From: Ampullaceana balthica
Taxonomy: Eukaryota; Mollusca; Gastropoda; Lymnaeidae
Assembly (NCBI GenBank): GCA_944989445.1
Contig: CALYLW010000496.1
Location: 563,871-627,870 of the forward strand
Direction of reading: 5' to 3'
DNA: 64,000 bases
This document shows, in pieces, positions 1-10,583 of the stretch. Below the pieces are notes generated by a model. It was not told the DNA's origin. It was given only the letters and a program-made list of their open reading frames with translations, and did not search any database. Positions within the stretch are counted from its first letter, which is position 1, and the number at the start of each line of letters is the position of its first letter. The translations under genes were made by a program, and so were the position numbers.

Positions 1-46
1 TAACTTCGACTTAGAGAGGTCCGACTGTATTACCATCAACGTATAT

Positions 47-176
47 AGATCGAATTTCTGTAGATCGATATTTTTTATCGAATATCTATATATTGATCTC
101 TTCCATCGAACGTCTGTAGATCGGTCTTTTTATCGAATATCTATATATTGATCTCTTCCATCGAATGACTACACAT
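47..176. repeat. 56-bp direct repeat, about 2.3 copies
   Basis: A unit beginning TAGATCG and ending near CCATCGAACGTCTG occurs at 61-116 and again from 117, with a partial third copy before it at about 47. It lies just left of the large 19-bp array and is unrelated to it in sequence. No coding potential is seen. Confidence 0.75.
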
Positions 177-234
177 CGCTACCTACGAAGAGACGTTTCA
201 ATAATCCTCGTCTCATTGTATAAAATCCCGGTGC

Positions 235-1700
235 AAACATTATCTCTCCATGCATACATTATTTCACCATTCATACATTATCTCTCCATGCATACATTAT
301 CTCTCCATGCATACATTATCTCTCCATGCATACATTATCTCACCATGCATACATTATCTCTCCATGCATACATTATCTCTCCATGCATACATTATCTCTC
401 CATGCATACATTATCTCTCCATGCATACATTATCTCTCCATGCATACATTATCTCTCCATGCATACATTATCTCTCCATGCATACATTATCTCTCCATGC
501 ATACATTATCTCTCCATGCATAAATTATCTCTCCATGCATACATTATCTCTCCATGCATACATTATCTCTCCATCCATACATTATCTCTCCATGCATACA
601 TTATCTCTCCATGCATACATTATCTCTCCATGCATACATTATCTCTCCATGCATACATTATCTCTCCATGCATACATTTTCTCTCCATGCATACATTATC
701 TCTCCATGCATACATTATCTTTCCATGCATACATTATCTCTCCATGCATACATTATCTCTCCATGCATACATTATCTCTCCATCCATACATTATCTCTCC
801 ATGCATACATTATCTCTCCATCCATACATTATCTCTCCATGCATACATTATCTCTCCATGCATACATTATCTCTCCATGCATACATTACCTCTCCATGCA
901 TACATTATCTCTCCATGCATACATTATCTCTTCATGCATACATTATATCTCCATGCATACATTATCTCTCCATGCATACATTATCTCTCCATCCATACAT
1001 TATATCTCCATCCATACATTATCTCTCCATGCATACATTATCTCTCCATGCATACATTATCTCTCCATCCATACATTATCTCTCCATCCATACATTATCT
1101 CTCCATCAATACATTATCTCTCCATCCATATATTATCTCTCCATCCATACATTATCTCTCCATGCATACATTACCTCTCCATCCATACATTATCTCTCCA
1201 TTCATACATTATATCTCCATGCATACATTATCTCTCCATGCATACATTATCTCTCCATCCATACATTATCTCTCCATGCATACATTATCTCTCCATCCAT
1301 ACATTATCTCTCCATGCATACATTATCTCTCAATCCATACATTATCTCTCCATCCATACATTATCTCTCCATGCATACATTATCTCTCCATGCATACATT
1401 ATCTCTCCATGCATACATTATCTCTCCATGCATACATTATCTCTCCATGCATACATTATCTCTCCATCCATACATTATCTCTCCATGCATACATTATCTC
1501 TCCATGCATACATTATCTCTCCATGCATACATTATCTCTCAATCCATACATTATCTCTCCATCCATACATTATCTCTCCATGCATACATTATCTCTCCAT
1601 GCATACATTATCTCTCCATGCATACATTATCTCTCCATGCATACATTATCTCTCCATGTATACATTATCTCTACAAGCATGCATTATCTCTCCATGCATA
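235..1700. repeat. 19-bp minisatellite, about 77 copies
   Basis: The unit is TCCATGCATACATTATCTC with frequent TGCA/TCCA substitutions. Because 19 is not a multiple of 3 and the unit has no stop in any forward frame, all three forward frames stay open and give peptides with a 19-residue period. These are translation artefacts. The unit contains the palindrome ATGCAT. Confidence 0.95.
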
Positions 1701-1705
1701 CTGGT

Positions 1706-3345
1706 GAAATGGATTCTATTTTTTTAAAAATTTATTTTTATTAATATTTATATCGTAACATTTTAAAGAAGATGACATCAAAACAGATGAAGTAAAAAGA
1801 AAACGTTACTAACAAAATTGTAATCATATTCAACATAAGATTTGTTTGAACAATGTGATATATCAATTTTAGAATTTAAAAAAAAATTAAGGCAGTTACG
1901 TTTGAGAGATGAGTTGTCATATATATATAATATATAAATGTAGTGATATTTAAATAAAACATTAAATAAATATTTTAAATATTTATGTGAAAAACATAAC
2001 TTGAAGATGGATCTCATTCACTTCAAACATAATTTCAACCCCACTGGATTATAATTATATATAAAACGTGCGTACCAATACGTCACATGAGGACCACAAA
2101 CACAATTTGACAAATCAATTGTGACATAAAAACAAAATCTTCATATCATGTGTTATTTATACTTATACACAAAAAAAATTCAATTAAAATCATTTAGTGA
2201 CTTCTTAAGACTTGATTATACAACAATATCACCTGATGGATGTTTTATAACAGATATCGTCACCAATTGGTTAGATCAAAAGTTGAGTAAAACTCCACGG
2301 GTTAAATACAGAATTAGTTCAGCGCGATCACATTAAAAACCTTGATTATAATCCCATGGCGAAATTCCCTACATTAGACAATTAATAATTTTTTTTAAAA
2401 ACAAAAACTTGATTACATCCCATAACATACTCAGAACTTTTTAACCTTTCGTTAAGAGAGCGGGAAAGTTTTATAATTTTAAAATTTGACATCAATCCAA
2501 TGAAATATTTACAACATATAAGCGGTCAATATGACAGATCTGAAAATTTTGAGGTTAGGGTTAGGGTTAGTCAATGTCAGAAATTCAAAAGTAATCATCC
2601 TTTGACTGACCACAAAAAATGGCCTTGAGCTATTCAAAAAAATAAATAAATAAATTTTGTTTTAAAGGCATTGTTGGACAGTATGTGAAATATCAGGGGC
2701 AAATATGAGCGACGTTTAACATCACCACCAAACACGCACATCTCAATATAAAGAACTTATAAATACGTGAACTTACAGGAAAACATGTGTACAAATATAG
2801 AGGAAAAAAAATCATATTCGACTGAGGGCTTTTTAGTTTTGACTCAGCCTTTTAGCCATAATAATGACATTTTACTACGCATTGAATAATGGCAAAAAAA
2901 AATAGACAATTTTAATTTAATTTAATGTAATACAAAAATGAGATTTGAGAACATCTCATAATTGGCTAGCACCACCCCCCCCTAACTCCGCCCATGGTAC
3001 AATATGTTAATGTTATTTGTTTGAAGACCAGATACATAAATTCTTGTCTATCTCACGGTATTTTCAGCGTATGTAGAAGACTTGATATTATCCTAGGTTT
3101 GACAGGTTTCATGCAGGTAACCATTGCTTCGTATTAACCTAGAGCCACAGTTAAAAAAAAACGATTTCCAAGATCACAGTTGAACACAAGTAACAAGTTT
3201 ACCAAAATGTTACAGGTTTAATGCTGGTGCTGTCTGACACTTATTTTTTCATCAATAGCCAATTGTTATTAAAGCGAGACGTTGATAGTCTTGCCATTGT
3301 TATATCGACAAGATGTTGATCGCTATATCAACAGTGTTGTCCGGC
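1706..3345. other. AT-rich non-coding stretch with a short telomere-like motif
   Basis: No convincing exon, RNA gene or mobile element is seen. It holds A/T homopolymers, a short C run near 2974, and three tandem TTAGGG-type units at 2553-2570. It may belong to the 3' part of the MYND gene on the minus strand, but no further exon could be recognised. Confidence 0.5.
2553..2570 (+). repeat. Interstitial TTAGGG-type repeat (3 units)
   Basis: The sequence GGTTAGGGTTAGGGTTAG matches the canonical animal telomere repeat. It is only 18 bases long and is embedded in unique AT-rich DNA, so it is an interstitial site and not a chromosome end. Confidence 0.7.
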
Positions 3346-3346
3346 C

Positions 3347-3662
3347 ATAGTTACATGATGAAGTTGACCTGTTTCATATCGTCTGTCCTTTGTTACATGA
3401 TGAAGTTGACCTGTTTCATATTGTCTGTCCTTTGTTACATGATGAAGTTGACCTGTTTCATATTGTCTGTCCTTTGTTACATGATGAAGTTGACCTGTTT
3501 TATATTGTCTGTCCTTTGTTACAAGATGAAGCTAACCTGGTTCATATTGTCTGTCCTTTGTTACATGATGAAGTTCACCTGTTTCATATTGTCTGTCCTT
3601 TGTTACAAGATGAAGTTCACCTGTTTCATATTGTCTGTCGTTTGTTACAAGATGAAGCTAAC
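3347..3662. repeat. 42-bp minisatellite of a 5' splice site, about 7.5 copies
   Basis: Read on the minus strand, each 42-bp unit ends ATGAAACAG followed by GTCAAC or GTGAAC, i.e. a CAG/GT splice donor. The array begins exactly at the donor of the exon at 3836-3663, whose own end reads ATGAACCAG/GTTAGC, so the unit appears to be a duplicate of the exon-intron junction. In the exon's frame the first unit contains a TAA, so use of a later donor would not stay open here. Forward open frames with a 14-residue period are artefacts of the repeat. Confidence 0.85.
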
Positions 3663-3836
3663 CTGGTTCATGTTGATCACAAAAATGTTCCCCGCCTTCT
3701 CCTCCGTTGACGGCACCAGGAACGGAACGTTGAGCAGAAGCATGAAGTGGGTGACTCTCAGTAGAAATACTAGCTGTAAGGCATGGAGGGGATCTTTGAT
3801 CATGAAAATTACGTTCGCGTCTGCATTACTGACATC
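3663..3836 (-). CDS. Candidate exon 4 of MYND-finger gene (58 codons)
   Basis: On the minus strand an acceptor (CTCTATTTTACCAG) at 3837 is followed by 174 bases of open reading frame, starting DVSNADANVIFMIKD and ending GNIFVINMNQ, then a donor CAG/GTTAGC. The exon is phase 0 at both ends. Its base composition is less AT-rich than its flanks. The predicted segment is hydrophobic and Leu/Val-rich (residues about 16-36). I do not recognise the fold. Assignment to the same gene as the MYND exon rests on strand, order and phase compatibility with the exon at 6629-6532. It could instead be an exon of a different minus-strand gene. Confidence 0.45.
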
Positions 3837-3944
3837 CTGGTAAAATAGAGAAATATTTTTGTTGGTAAATGCATGACAAACTGATAACATAACATCAGAT
3901 GCTGGATCGTGACGGAGTGGAGCGTTAAGAAAAAATGTTGGGGT

Positions 3945-5338
3945 CAAAATACGGTGTTGGGGATGGGGATAAAGTTGTGGATGGGGATACGGTTGTGGAT
4001 AGGGATGCGGTTGTGGATGGGGATACGGTTGTGGATGGGGATACGGTTGTGGATGGGGATACGATTGTGGATGGGGATACGGTTGTGGATGGGGATAAAG
4101 TTGTGGATGGGGATACGGTTGTGGATGGGGATACGGTTGTGGATGGGGATAAAGTTGTGGATGGGGATACGGTTGTGGTTGGGGATAATGTTGTGGATGG
4201 GGATAATGTTGTGGATGTGCATACAGTTGGGGATGGGGAATAATGTTGTGGATGGGGATACGGTTGTGGATGGGGATACGGTTTTGGGATGGGGATAAGT
4301 TTGTGGATGGGGATACAGTTGTGGATGGGGATAATGTTGTGGATGGGGATAAGGTTGTGGATGGGGATAAGGTCGTGGATGGGGATAATGTTGTGGATGG
4401 GGATAATGTTGTGGATATAAGGCTGTGGATGAGAATAAGTTTGCGGATGGGGATAATGTTGTGGGTGGGGATAAGGCTGTGGATAGGGATACGGTTGTGG
4501 ATAGGGGATACGGTTGTGGATGGGGATACGGTTGTGGATGGGGATAAAGTTGTGGATGGGGATACGGTTGTGGATGGGGATACGGTTGTGGATGGGGATA
4601 CGGTTGTGGATGGGGAAACGGTTGTGGATGGGGATACGGTTGTGGATGGGGATAAAGTTGTGGATGGGGATACGGTTGTGGATGGGGATACGGTTGTGGA
4701 TGGGGATAAAGTTGTGGATGGGGATACGGTTGTGGTTGGGGATAATGTTGTGGATGGGGATAATGTTGTGGATGGGGATAAAGTTGTGGATGGGGATAAT
4801 TTTGTGGATGGGGATACGGTTGTGGATGGGGATACGGTTGTGGATGGGGATACGGTTGTGGATGGGGATAAAGTTGTGGATGGGGATAATGTTGTGGATG
4901 GGGATACGGTTGTGGATGGGGATACGGTTTTGGGATGGGGATAAGTTTGTGGATGGGGATAATGTTGTGGATGGGGATAATGTTGTGGATGGGGATAAAG
5001 TTGTGGATGGGGATAATGTTGTGGATGGGGATACGGTTGTGGATGGGGATACGGTTTTGGGATGGGGATAAGTTTGTGGATGGGGATACGGTTGTGGTTG
5101 GGGATAATGTTGTGGATGGGGATAATGTTGTGGATGGGGATAAAGTTGTGGATGGGGATAATGTTGTGGATGGGGATAAGGCTGTGGATGAGAATAAGTT
5201 TGTGGATGGGGATAATGTTGTGGATGGGGATAAGGCTGTGGATGATAATAAGGTTGTGGATGGGGATAAGGTTGTGGATGGGGATAAGGTTGTGGATGGG
5301 GATAAGGTTGTGGATGGGGATAAGGTTGTGGATAAGGC
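3945..5338. repeat. 18-bp G-rich minisatellite, about 77 copies
   Basis: The unit is GTTGTGGATGGGGATACG with variants (AAG, AAT, ACG endings). It is open in several frames on both strands because 18 is a multiple of 3 (VVDGDT, LWMGIR, and IPIHNR on the minus strand). Rare variants such as GGTTTTGGGATGGGG recur near 4280, 4925 and 5050, showing block duplications above the monomer level. It lies in the predicted intron between the exons at 6629-6532 and 3836-3663, ending about 110 bases before the latter's acceptor. Confidence 0.95.
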
Positions 5339-5342
5339 TTAG

Positions 5343-6299
5343 CGGAGGGTGATATCCTTGTTTTCCAAACTCAAGAAAACTTTCAGTTTGAGCAAAATTT
5401 CACAAAAAAACCCAGAAAAAAAAACTTAAGTTAAATCAAGGGTCCGCGAACTTGCTGCCATCACCTCGAAATATAAAAAAAATTGTGTTGACGTTGCCCC
5501 CGAAGTCGCGAGGTTTTGCCGAAACAACTCGGGGATTTGGGGGAGCGTCGTAAAATATCGAAAAATGAATCTGAAATAAACAACCCCTTAAAAACAAAGT
5601 TTTTGACTATAAATCCCTTATATATGAGACATAAACTAACAGTATTGATTATTTTTAAACGCGACAAACATTTACAGACTGAAACCAAATTATCTCCCTT
5701 GGCTTTAAAACTAGGTCAAAACTCTAGCAGACGACTGTTAAACGTTCTAAATAGTGATTTATATAGATAAACTAAAAATGCATTAATTTAACTACGGTAC
5801 GTTCGATCTATCTGAAATTTTGATACGATGCATTGTTATGTGAGACGGGCCCGTGTGCCAAATGTCAGCTTGATGGCTTCGCTGGAAATGGGTCATTTTC
5901 GACTTTTGTTTTTCCGCTTGACGAGACGAACGAGCCGAGACGACGAACGAGTCGGCGGTGAAGTTAATATAAGGGATTTAAAAAGGATTGTGCGTGGACG
6001 TTTACAGACAATTACAAAAAAAAATATACTAAAACCATCTGCAGATTAAAAGGAACCGTCCTGACAAACTAGGTCCCTCTCCATTATTTCGTTTTTCTGT
6101 GATTAACAGACAGATGAAACAAACATGCAGACATAAAAATACCAACATAGCTATATATATATATATAAGAAATTAATATGAAGTGTAAAGGATTCGATAT
6201 TAAAATTGTTATACTACTTTTTATAGAGAAAATAGCATAACTATTAATACATATTTTTATGTGATCAGACATTTTATTTCATTATAGCTATTGGTAGTT
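5343..6299. other. Non-coding, presumed intron of the MYND gene
   Basis: No repeat array or recognisable domain is seen. Short open frames at 5516-5770 and 5828-6049 on the plus strand have no motif I recognise. The stretch 5820-5960 is richer in G+C and CpG than its surroundings. Confidence 0.4.
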
Positions 6300-6307
6300 C
6301 TAGCCAC

Positions 6308-6472
6308 CAGTGGCGTAACAACGGATTGGCATTGGGGCAGATGCCAGGGGCGCCGGCCTGCCCCAGTTCAAAAGAGCTTCGCTAAATCTCTAATTTTTTA
6401 ATTTTTATTTTAAAAAAAAAGGTCGCCAGAAATGAATTAGCCAAAAGCGTCAAAAACCCAGTTACGCCACAG
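6308..6472. mobile_element. hAT-type MITE (165 bp) with exact 8-bp target duplication
   Basis: The ends are CAGTGGCGTAAC and its near inverted copy GTTACGCCACAG (11 of 12 match). The element is flanked by the identical octamer CTAGCCAC at 6300-6307 and 6473-6480. Terminal CAG...CTG repeats with 8-bp duplications are diagnostic of hAT elements. It has no coding capacity. It sits in the predicted intron of the MYND gene, 60 bases downstream (minus strand) of the exon at 6629-6532. Confidence 0.9.
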
Positions 6473-6531
6473 CTAGCCACTGTATGTTAAGACGTCGTGT
6501 CTGATTATGAATCAAACGAAAGTGGACTTAC

Positions 6532-6629
6532 ACGCACACGGGTTCGGATGACGCAACACAGTGGACTCTCGGTGACAGTGGACTCAACGATTTGAACAAC
6601 AACAGCAACACGCTGGCCAATCAGAGCAT
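6532..6629 (-). CDS. Candidate exon 3 of MYND-finger gene
   Basis: The minus strand shows an acceptor CGTTACCAG, 98 bases without a stop, and a perfect donor CGT/GTAAGT. If it follows the exon ending at 7672 (phase 1), the first two bases complete a Tyr codon and the frame reads ALIGQRVAVVVQIVES onward, ending at phase 0. That fits the phase-0 exon at 3836. No motif is recognised. Evidence is limited to splice signals, openness and phase, so it is the weakest of the four exons. Confidence 0.35.
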
Positions 6630-6639
6630 CTGGTAACGA

Positions 6640-7411
6640 AGTGCAAATGTCATCAAATAGATACATTTTTAACACCGATGAACGATGGACAAAGCTACAG
6701 TTGGAAAATGTAATGGTAAAAGTTGAAAAGGTAAATTAAGCTGTGGTTAATAAAAATGAAAAGTGACTTTGGGAAGTAAGAAACGATTTCTTACAACAGA
6801 GAGAGGCTAATAATGTTAGCGAGTAAAATTGAATCTTGACTTCAATGTGTTTGGTGATATGCTAATAGTTTCATCTTTTTGTTTGAAGTGCATTGTGCAA
6901 AATTTACATAAATTAAAAACATAAACATTTGGTCAACTGCTATCATTTTTTGTATTTCGAACACTACACATTTTTCACCATTTTACATTCAAAAATAGAC
7001 TCGATAGATATTTGGCATCTCTACGGTCTGATTTAAGGAACCGGCTAAACACGCAACCATTTCTTACTGATAGTGTAGATGACTGGAATAATAGTAATAC
7101 ATAAGCTCTTATATTTTTACTATGAAATACAGAGCGACACCAATCTAACAGACAACTAAGATAGACATATAAGGATGAAATCACTTTTCCCGTTACATTT
7201 GCAAGAACAAACATACAATTCCTTCCTTTCGCTGTCTGGCATTCGGGTGTTGAATGGGTTGCCCGAACTGACCATGAAAACCGTTACACCATCAACTTTC
7301 AGAATTCCAATAAAAAATTGAAGATTTAACATAAACCATGGGTAAGCGTAAGCCGCAGCAATCTTTTGTATATAAGGGTGTATAAGAACAAGTGTATATA
7401 GGCGATCATCG
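6640..7411. other. Non-coding; possible very old LINE tail near 7200-7310
   Basis: Plus-strand fragments around 6980-7310 read like the F..R..L and W(N)xLP patterns found near the C-termini of non-LTR retrotransposon proteins, but frames are broken and the match is weak. No other feature is seen. Confidence 0.2.
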
Positions 7412-7671
7412 CTTACCGCAAATACAGTTTTAACTTAATGAAATGTAAGCGCTTACATCGTGTCCTGTCTGGCAAGTATAGTTTTAACTTAATGAAATGT
7501 AAGCACTTACATCGTGTCCTGTCTGGCAAGTATAGTTTAAACTTATGAAATGTAAACGCTTACATCGTGTCATGTCTGGCAAGTATAGTTTAAACTTAAT
7601 CAAATGTAAGCGCTTACATCGTGTCCTGTCTGGCAAGTATAGTTTTAACTTAATGAAATGTAAGCGCTTAC
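7412..7671. repeat. 54-bp minisatellite of a 5' splice site, about 5 copies
   Basis: Read on the minus strand, each unit ends TTGCCAGACAGGACACGAT followed by GTAAGCGCTTAC. This copies the 3' end of the adjacent exon (TTGCCGGACAGGACCCGAT/GTAAGC, which ends at 7672). The unit holds the palindrome GTAAGCGCTTAC. One unit (about 7499-7551) is 53 bp and breaks the long open frame. Confidence 0.85.
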
Positions 7672-7797
7672 ATCGGGTCCTGTCCGGCAAGCTGCCCAAG
7701 AAACATGAAAGTCCGATGTATCCGGCTCGCTGGAAGATTTCTTGCCTTAAGAGAGGGTCAATCTTGTCCTTCGCTTGTTCGAACCTGGAGATTCTGA
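7672..7797 (-). CDS. Candidate exon 2 of MYND-finger gene (126 nt)
   Basis: The minus strand has an acceptor with a pyrimidine tract (CAATCTTTCACCAG), 126 open bases and the donor CCCGAT/GTAAGC. It is phase 1 at both ends, so it joins in frame to the MYND exon (which ends one base into a codon). The predicted peptide runs RISRFEQAKDKIDPLLRQE and then IFQRAGYIGLSCFLGSLPDR, an amphipathic helix-like segment of the kind that often follows MYND fingers. A two-stop block lies upstream of the acceptor in this frame, supporting an exon edge there. Confidence 0.5.
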
Positions 7798-7851
7798 CTG
7801 GTGAAAGATTGCGATACGACGATAACTTTGTTTTTCATCAATTTAATGGGA

Positions 7852-8221
7852 CACAAATAGTGACACAAATAGTGACACAAATAGTGGCACAAATAGTGGC
7901 ACAAATAGTGACACAAATAGTGACACAAATAGTGGCACAAATAGTGACACAAATAGTGGCACAAATAGTGACACAAATAGTGGCACAAATAGTGACACAA
8001 ATAGTGGCACAAATAGTGGCACAAATAGTGGCACAAATAGTGACACAAATAGTGACACAAATAGTGACACAAATACTGACACAAATAGTGACACAAATAG
8101 TGGCACAAATAGTGGCACAAATAGTGACACAAATAGTGACACAAATAGTGACACAAATAGTGGCACAAATAGTGACATAAATAGTGACACAAATAGTGAC
8201 ATAAATAGTGACACAAATAGG
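7852..8221. repeat. 12-bp minisatellite, about 31 copies
   Basis: The unit is ACACAAATAGTG, with GCACAAATAGTG as a common variant. Because 12 is a multiple of 3, several frames are open on both strands (for example TQIV, and CHYL on the minus strand). It lies in the predicted first intron of the MYND gene. Confidence 0.95.
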
Positions 8222-8325
8222 GAAAAAATACATTTCAGTGGCATCTGTTTGAAAGATATAATTATGTATAGTGTCAAGATAACTTTCACATGGGACCTAA
8301 AGACCTTCCCATGCAACAACAGAAA

Positions 8326-9032
8326 CTTACCACACAGATCATTATGATGTCTGAAGTCCTGTCTATGCCACACATCACACTTACCATACAGATCATTATG
8401 ATGTCTGAAGTCCTGTCTATGCCACACATCACACTTACCACACAGATCATTATGATGTCTGAAGTACTGTCTATGCCACACATCACACTTACCACACAGA
8501 TCATCATGATGTCTGAAGTCCTGTCTATGCCACACATCACACTTACCACACATATCATTATGATGTCTGAAGTCCTGTCTATGCCACACATCACAATTAC
8601 CACAGTAATCATTATGATGTCTGAAGTCCTGTCTATGCCACACATCACACTTACCACACAGATCATTATGATGTCTGAAGTACTGTCTATGCCACACATC
8701 ACACTTACCACAAATATCATTATGATGTCTGAAGTCCTGTCTATGCCACACATCACACTTACCACAAATATCCTTATGATGTCTGAAGTACTGTCTATGC
8801 CACACATCACACTTACCACACAGATCATTATGATGTCTGAAGTCCTGTCTATGCCACACATCACACTTACCACAAATATCATTATGATGTCTGAAGTCCT
8901 GTCTATGCCACACATCACACTTACCACAAATATCCTTATGATGTCTGAAGTACTGTCTATGCCACACATCACACTTACCACACAGATCATTATGATGTCT
9001 GAAGTCCTGTCTATGCCCCACATCACACTTAC
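8326..9032. repeat. 54-bp minisatellite carrying 14 splice donors
   Basis: On the minus strand each 54-bp unit contains TGTGGTAAGTGTGATGTG. The donor core (plus-strand CTTAC) recurs every 54 bases from 8326 to 9028, 14 sites in all. One of them (near 8596) is GTAATT instead of GTAAGT. The array starts at the 3' edge of the MYND exon, and the part of the unit before the donor resembles the last roughly 30 bases of that exon. The unit is 18 codons with no stop in the exon's frame, so any donor in the array would lengthen the exon by a multiple of 18 residues without changing phase. The units differ by amino-acid changes as well as silent ones. Confidence 0.9.
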
Positions 9033-9213
9033 CACAAATATCCTTATGATGCCCAAAGTCCTGCCCCTGGCATGTTTTGTTGCAGTACCTGGCTATTCCA
9101 CACCTGGTGCACCTCTTTACTGAGTAGCTCTCCCTGTGGCACGCCGTACACATGCCCTTGAACTTATTGATTTGAAACTGTGCGAAGTCAAGGTCGTATG
9201 GAACTAAGGCCAT
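9033..9213 (-). CDS. MYND zinc-finger protein, first recognised coding exon
   Basis: Sixty codons plus one base, from ATG at 9213 to the donor G/GTAAGT at 9033/9032. Residues 22-60 form a complete MYND finger with spacing C22-x2-C25-x9-C35-x2-C38-x5-C44-x3-C48-x7-H56-x3-C60; the usual Trp before the His is Phe53. MYND fingers bind zinc and mediate protein-protein contacts, so a regulatory or adaptor role is likely but unspecified. An in-frame TAA lies 11 codons upstream (9246-9244), just after a possible acceptor (CATATTTCAG), which supports this start. The frame runs on without a stop through the 54-bp array to 7843, but the perfect donor and the repeat content argue that the exon normally ends at 9033. 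It is the 5' end of the gene that continues toward 3663. Confidence 0.75.
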
Positions 9214-9249
9214 TCCGGGCCAAGGGTTCTCATTTGGAGAGTATTACTG

Positions 9250-9535
9250 AAATATGCAGCAAGAAAATAACATGGACTTTTAATAGATAGTCGTGTAGTT
9301 GCAGCAAAAGGGGGGAATAAATAAATGAAGGACATATGCTGCATCATTCTAAAAATCACATGATTTTACAGTTTTTCCACAATAACAGTCTAATATTTGA
9401 TAAAGATGAGGCAAGTATTTTAACCCACTCTTTCACAACCGTATAACAAATATATTAAAATAAACAAATAACAAGAAATCAATACGAAAAAAAAATAATT
9501 TTAATTTTTAAAAAAAAATAATAAAAAAGAAATAA
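9250..9535. other. AT-rich flank upstream of the MYND exon
   Basis: Contains A/T homopolymer runs and no recognised gene or element. It may be an intron or the promoter side of the MYND gene. Confidence 0.4.
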
Positions 9536-9540
9536 TTTTT

Positions 9541-9957
9541 ATGATACATCAAATACTATCCACGATTATATATTCCATATGATACATCAAATACTATCCA
9601 CGATTATATATTCCATATGATACATCAAATGGTATCCACGATTATATATTCCATATGATACATCAAATACTATCCTCGATTATATATTCCATATGATACA
9701 TCGAATGGTATCCACGATTATATATTCCATATGATACATCGAATGGTATCCACGATTATATATTCCATATGATACATCGAATGGTATCCACGATTATATA
9801 ATCTATATGATACATCGAATGGTATCCACGATTATATATTCCATATGATACATCGAATGGTATCCACGATTATATATTCTATATGATACATCGAATGGTA
9901 TCCACGATTATATATTCTATATTATTCATCAAATTGTATCCACGATTATATCCACTC
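9541..9957. repeat. 38-bp minisatellite, about 11 copies
   Basis: The unit contains ATGATACATCAAATACTATC and CACGATTATATATTCC. It shows ordered variants: AAATACTATCC copies at the left and GAATGGTATCC copies in the middle and right. No coding potential. Confidence 0.9.
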
Positions 9958-10575
9958 TTTAAACTAACCTACAACTGAAATCCTGTGTGTCCATCGCCTA
10001 TCCATTGATTGCTGACACATCGGCTATCTCGAAAGGCAGGTCTTATTCGTTGACTTGTACAGACACTAGGTGCGTTATATGGATTTTTTGAATGCGCGAG
10101 AAAGCTTCACAAAATGGTATAATATTCATCCACAACAAAATTAGAAACATCTAAATGGAATGATAAAAGAGTAATGTGTCCGGAAGTTACGAAGACTCGA
10201 CAGAAAACAAGCGACACATATTCAGTAGCTACTTCCAAGTTTCATTTTTTTAATGTCAGGCTGACGTAACGGGTTTTTCAGTTTTGAAATTGTGGACATT
10301 CCCGATATCGAATACAAATGATTAGTTAAACGTAAAATTACATCATACTGGTTTAGAGGTGCGGTGGTTTCATTTTCGACGAAATAACCAAAGATTCTTT
10401 GTAGAATTCAGTGGTGTGGGCAAATTTAGGGCCCCCTTGTTAGAATTACATTTATTGACACTTTTCTAGGGATATTTCGGATATTTCTTTTTCGCTATGG
10501 TTATTGTCACATATCAAATGTCATTGTGACATAGCTAGGAGAATTGTCTCATGGAGAATATTAATATTGTCACCA
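9958..10575. other. Non-coding, nothing recognised
   Basis: Unique AT-rich sequence between the 38-bp array and a hAT MITE. No open frame of note or structural repeat is seen. Confidence 0.4.
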
Positions 10576-10583
10576 TGCTAAGG

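Noticed and set aside
165..1744. Three overlapping open frames of 396-520 codons
   Set aside because: They are three readings of one 19-bp repeat without stops; the peptides are the same sequence shifted, and nothing else suggests a gene.
2553..2570. Telomere end
   Set aside because: Only three TTAGGG units inside unique DNA.
5516..5770. 84-codon plus-strand frame
   Set aside because: No motif, AT-driven, no splice or start context; overlaps an antisense frame of similar length.
7843..9213. A 456-residue protein read straight from the MYND start through both arrays
   Set aside because: The perfect GTAAGT at the exon edge and the change to two unrelated repeats make a single long exon unlikely; kept only as a possibility for a few units.
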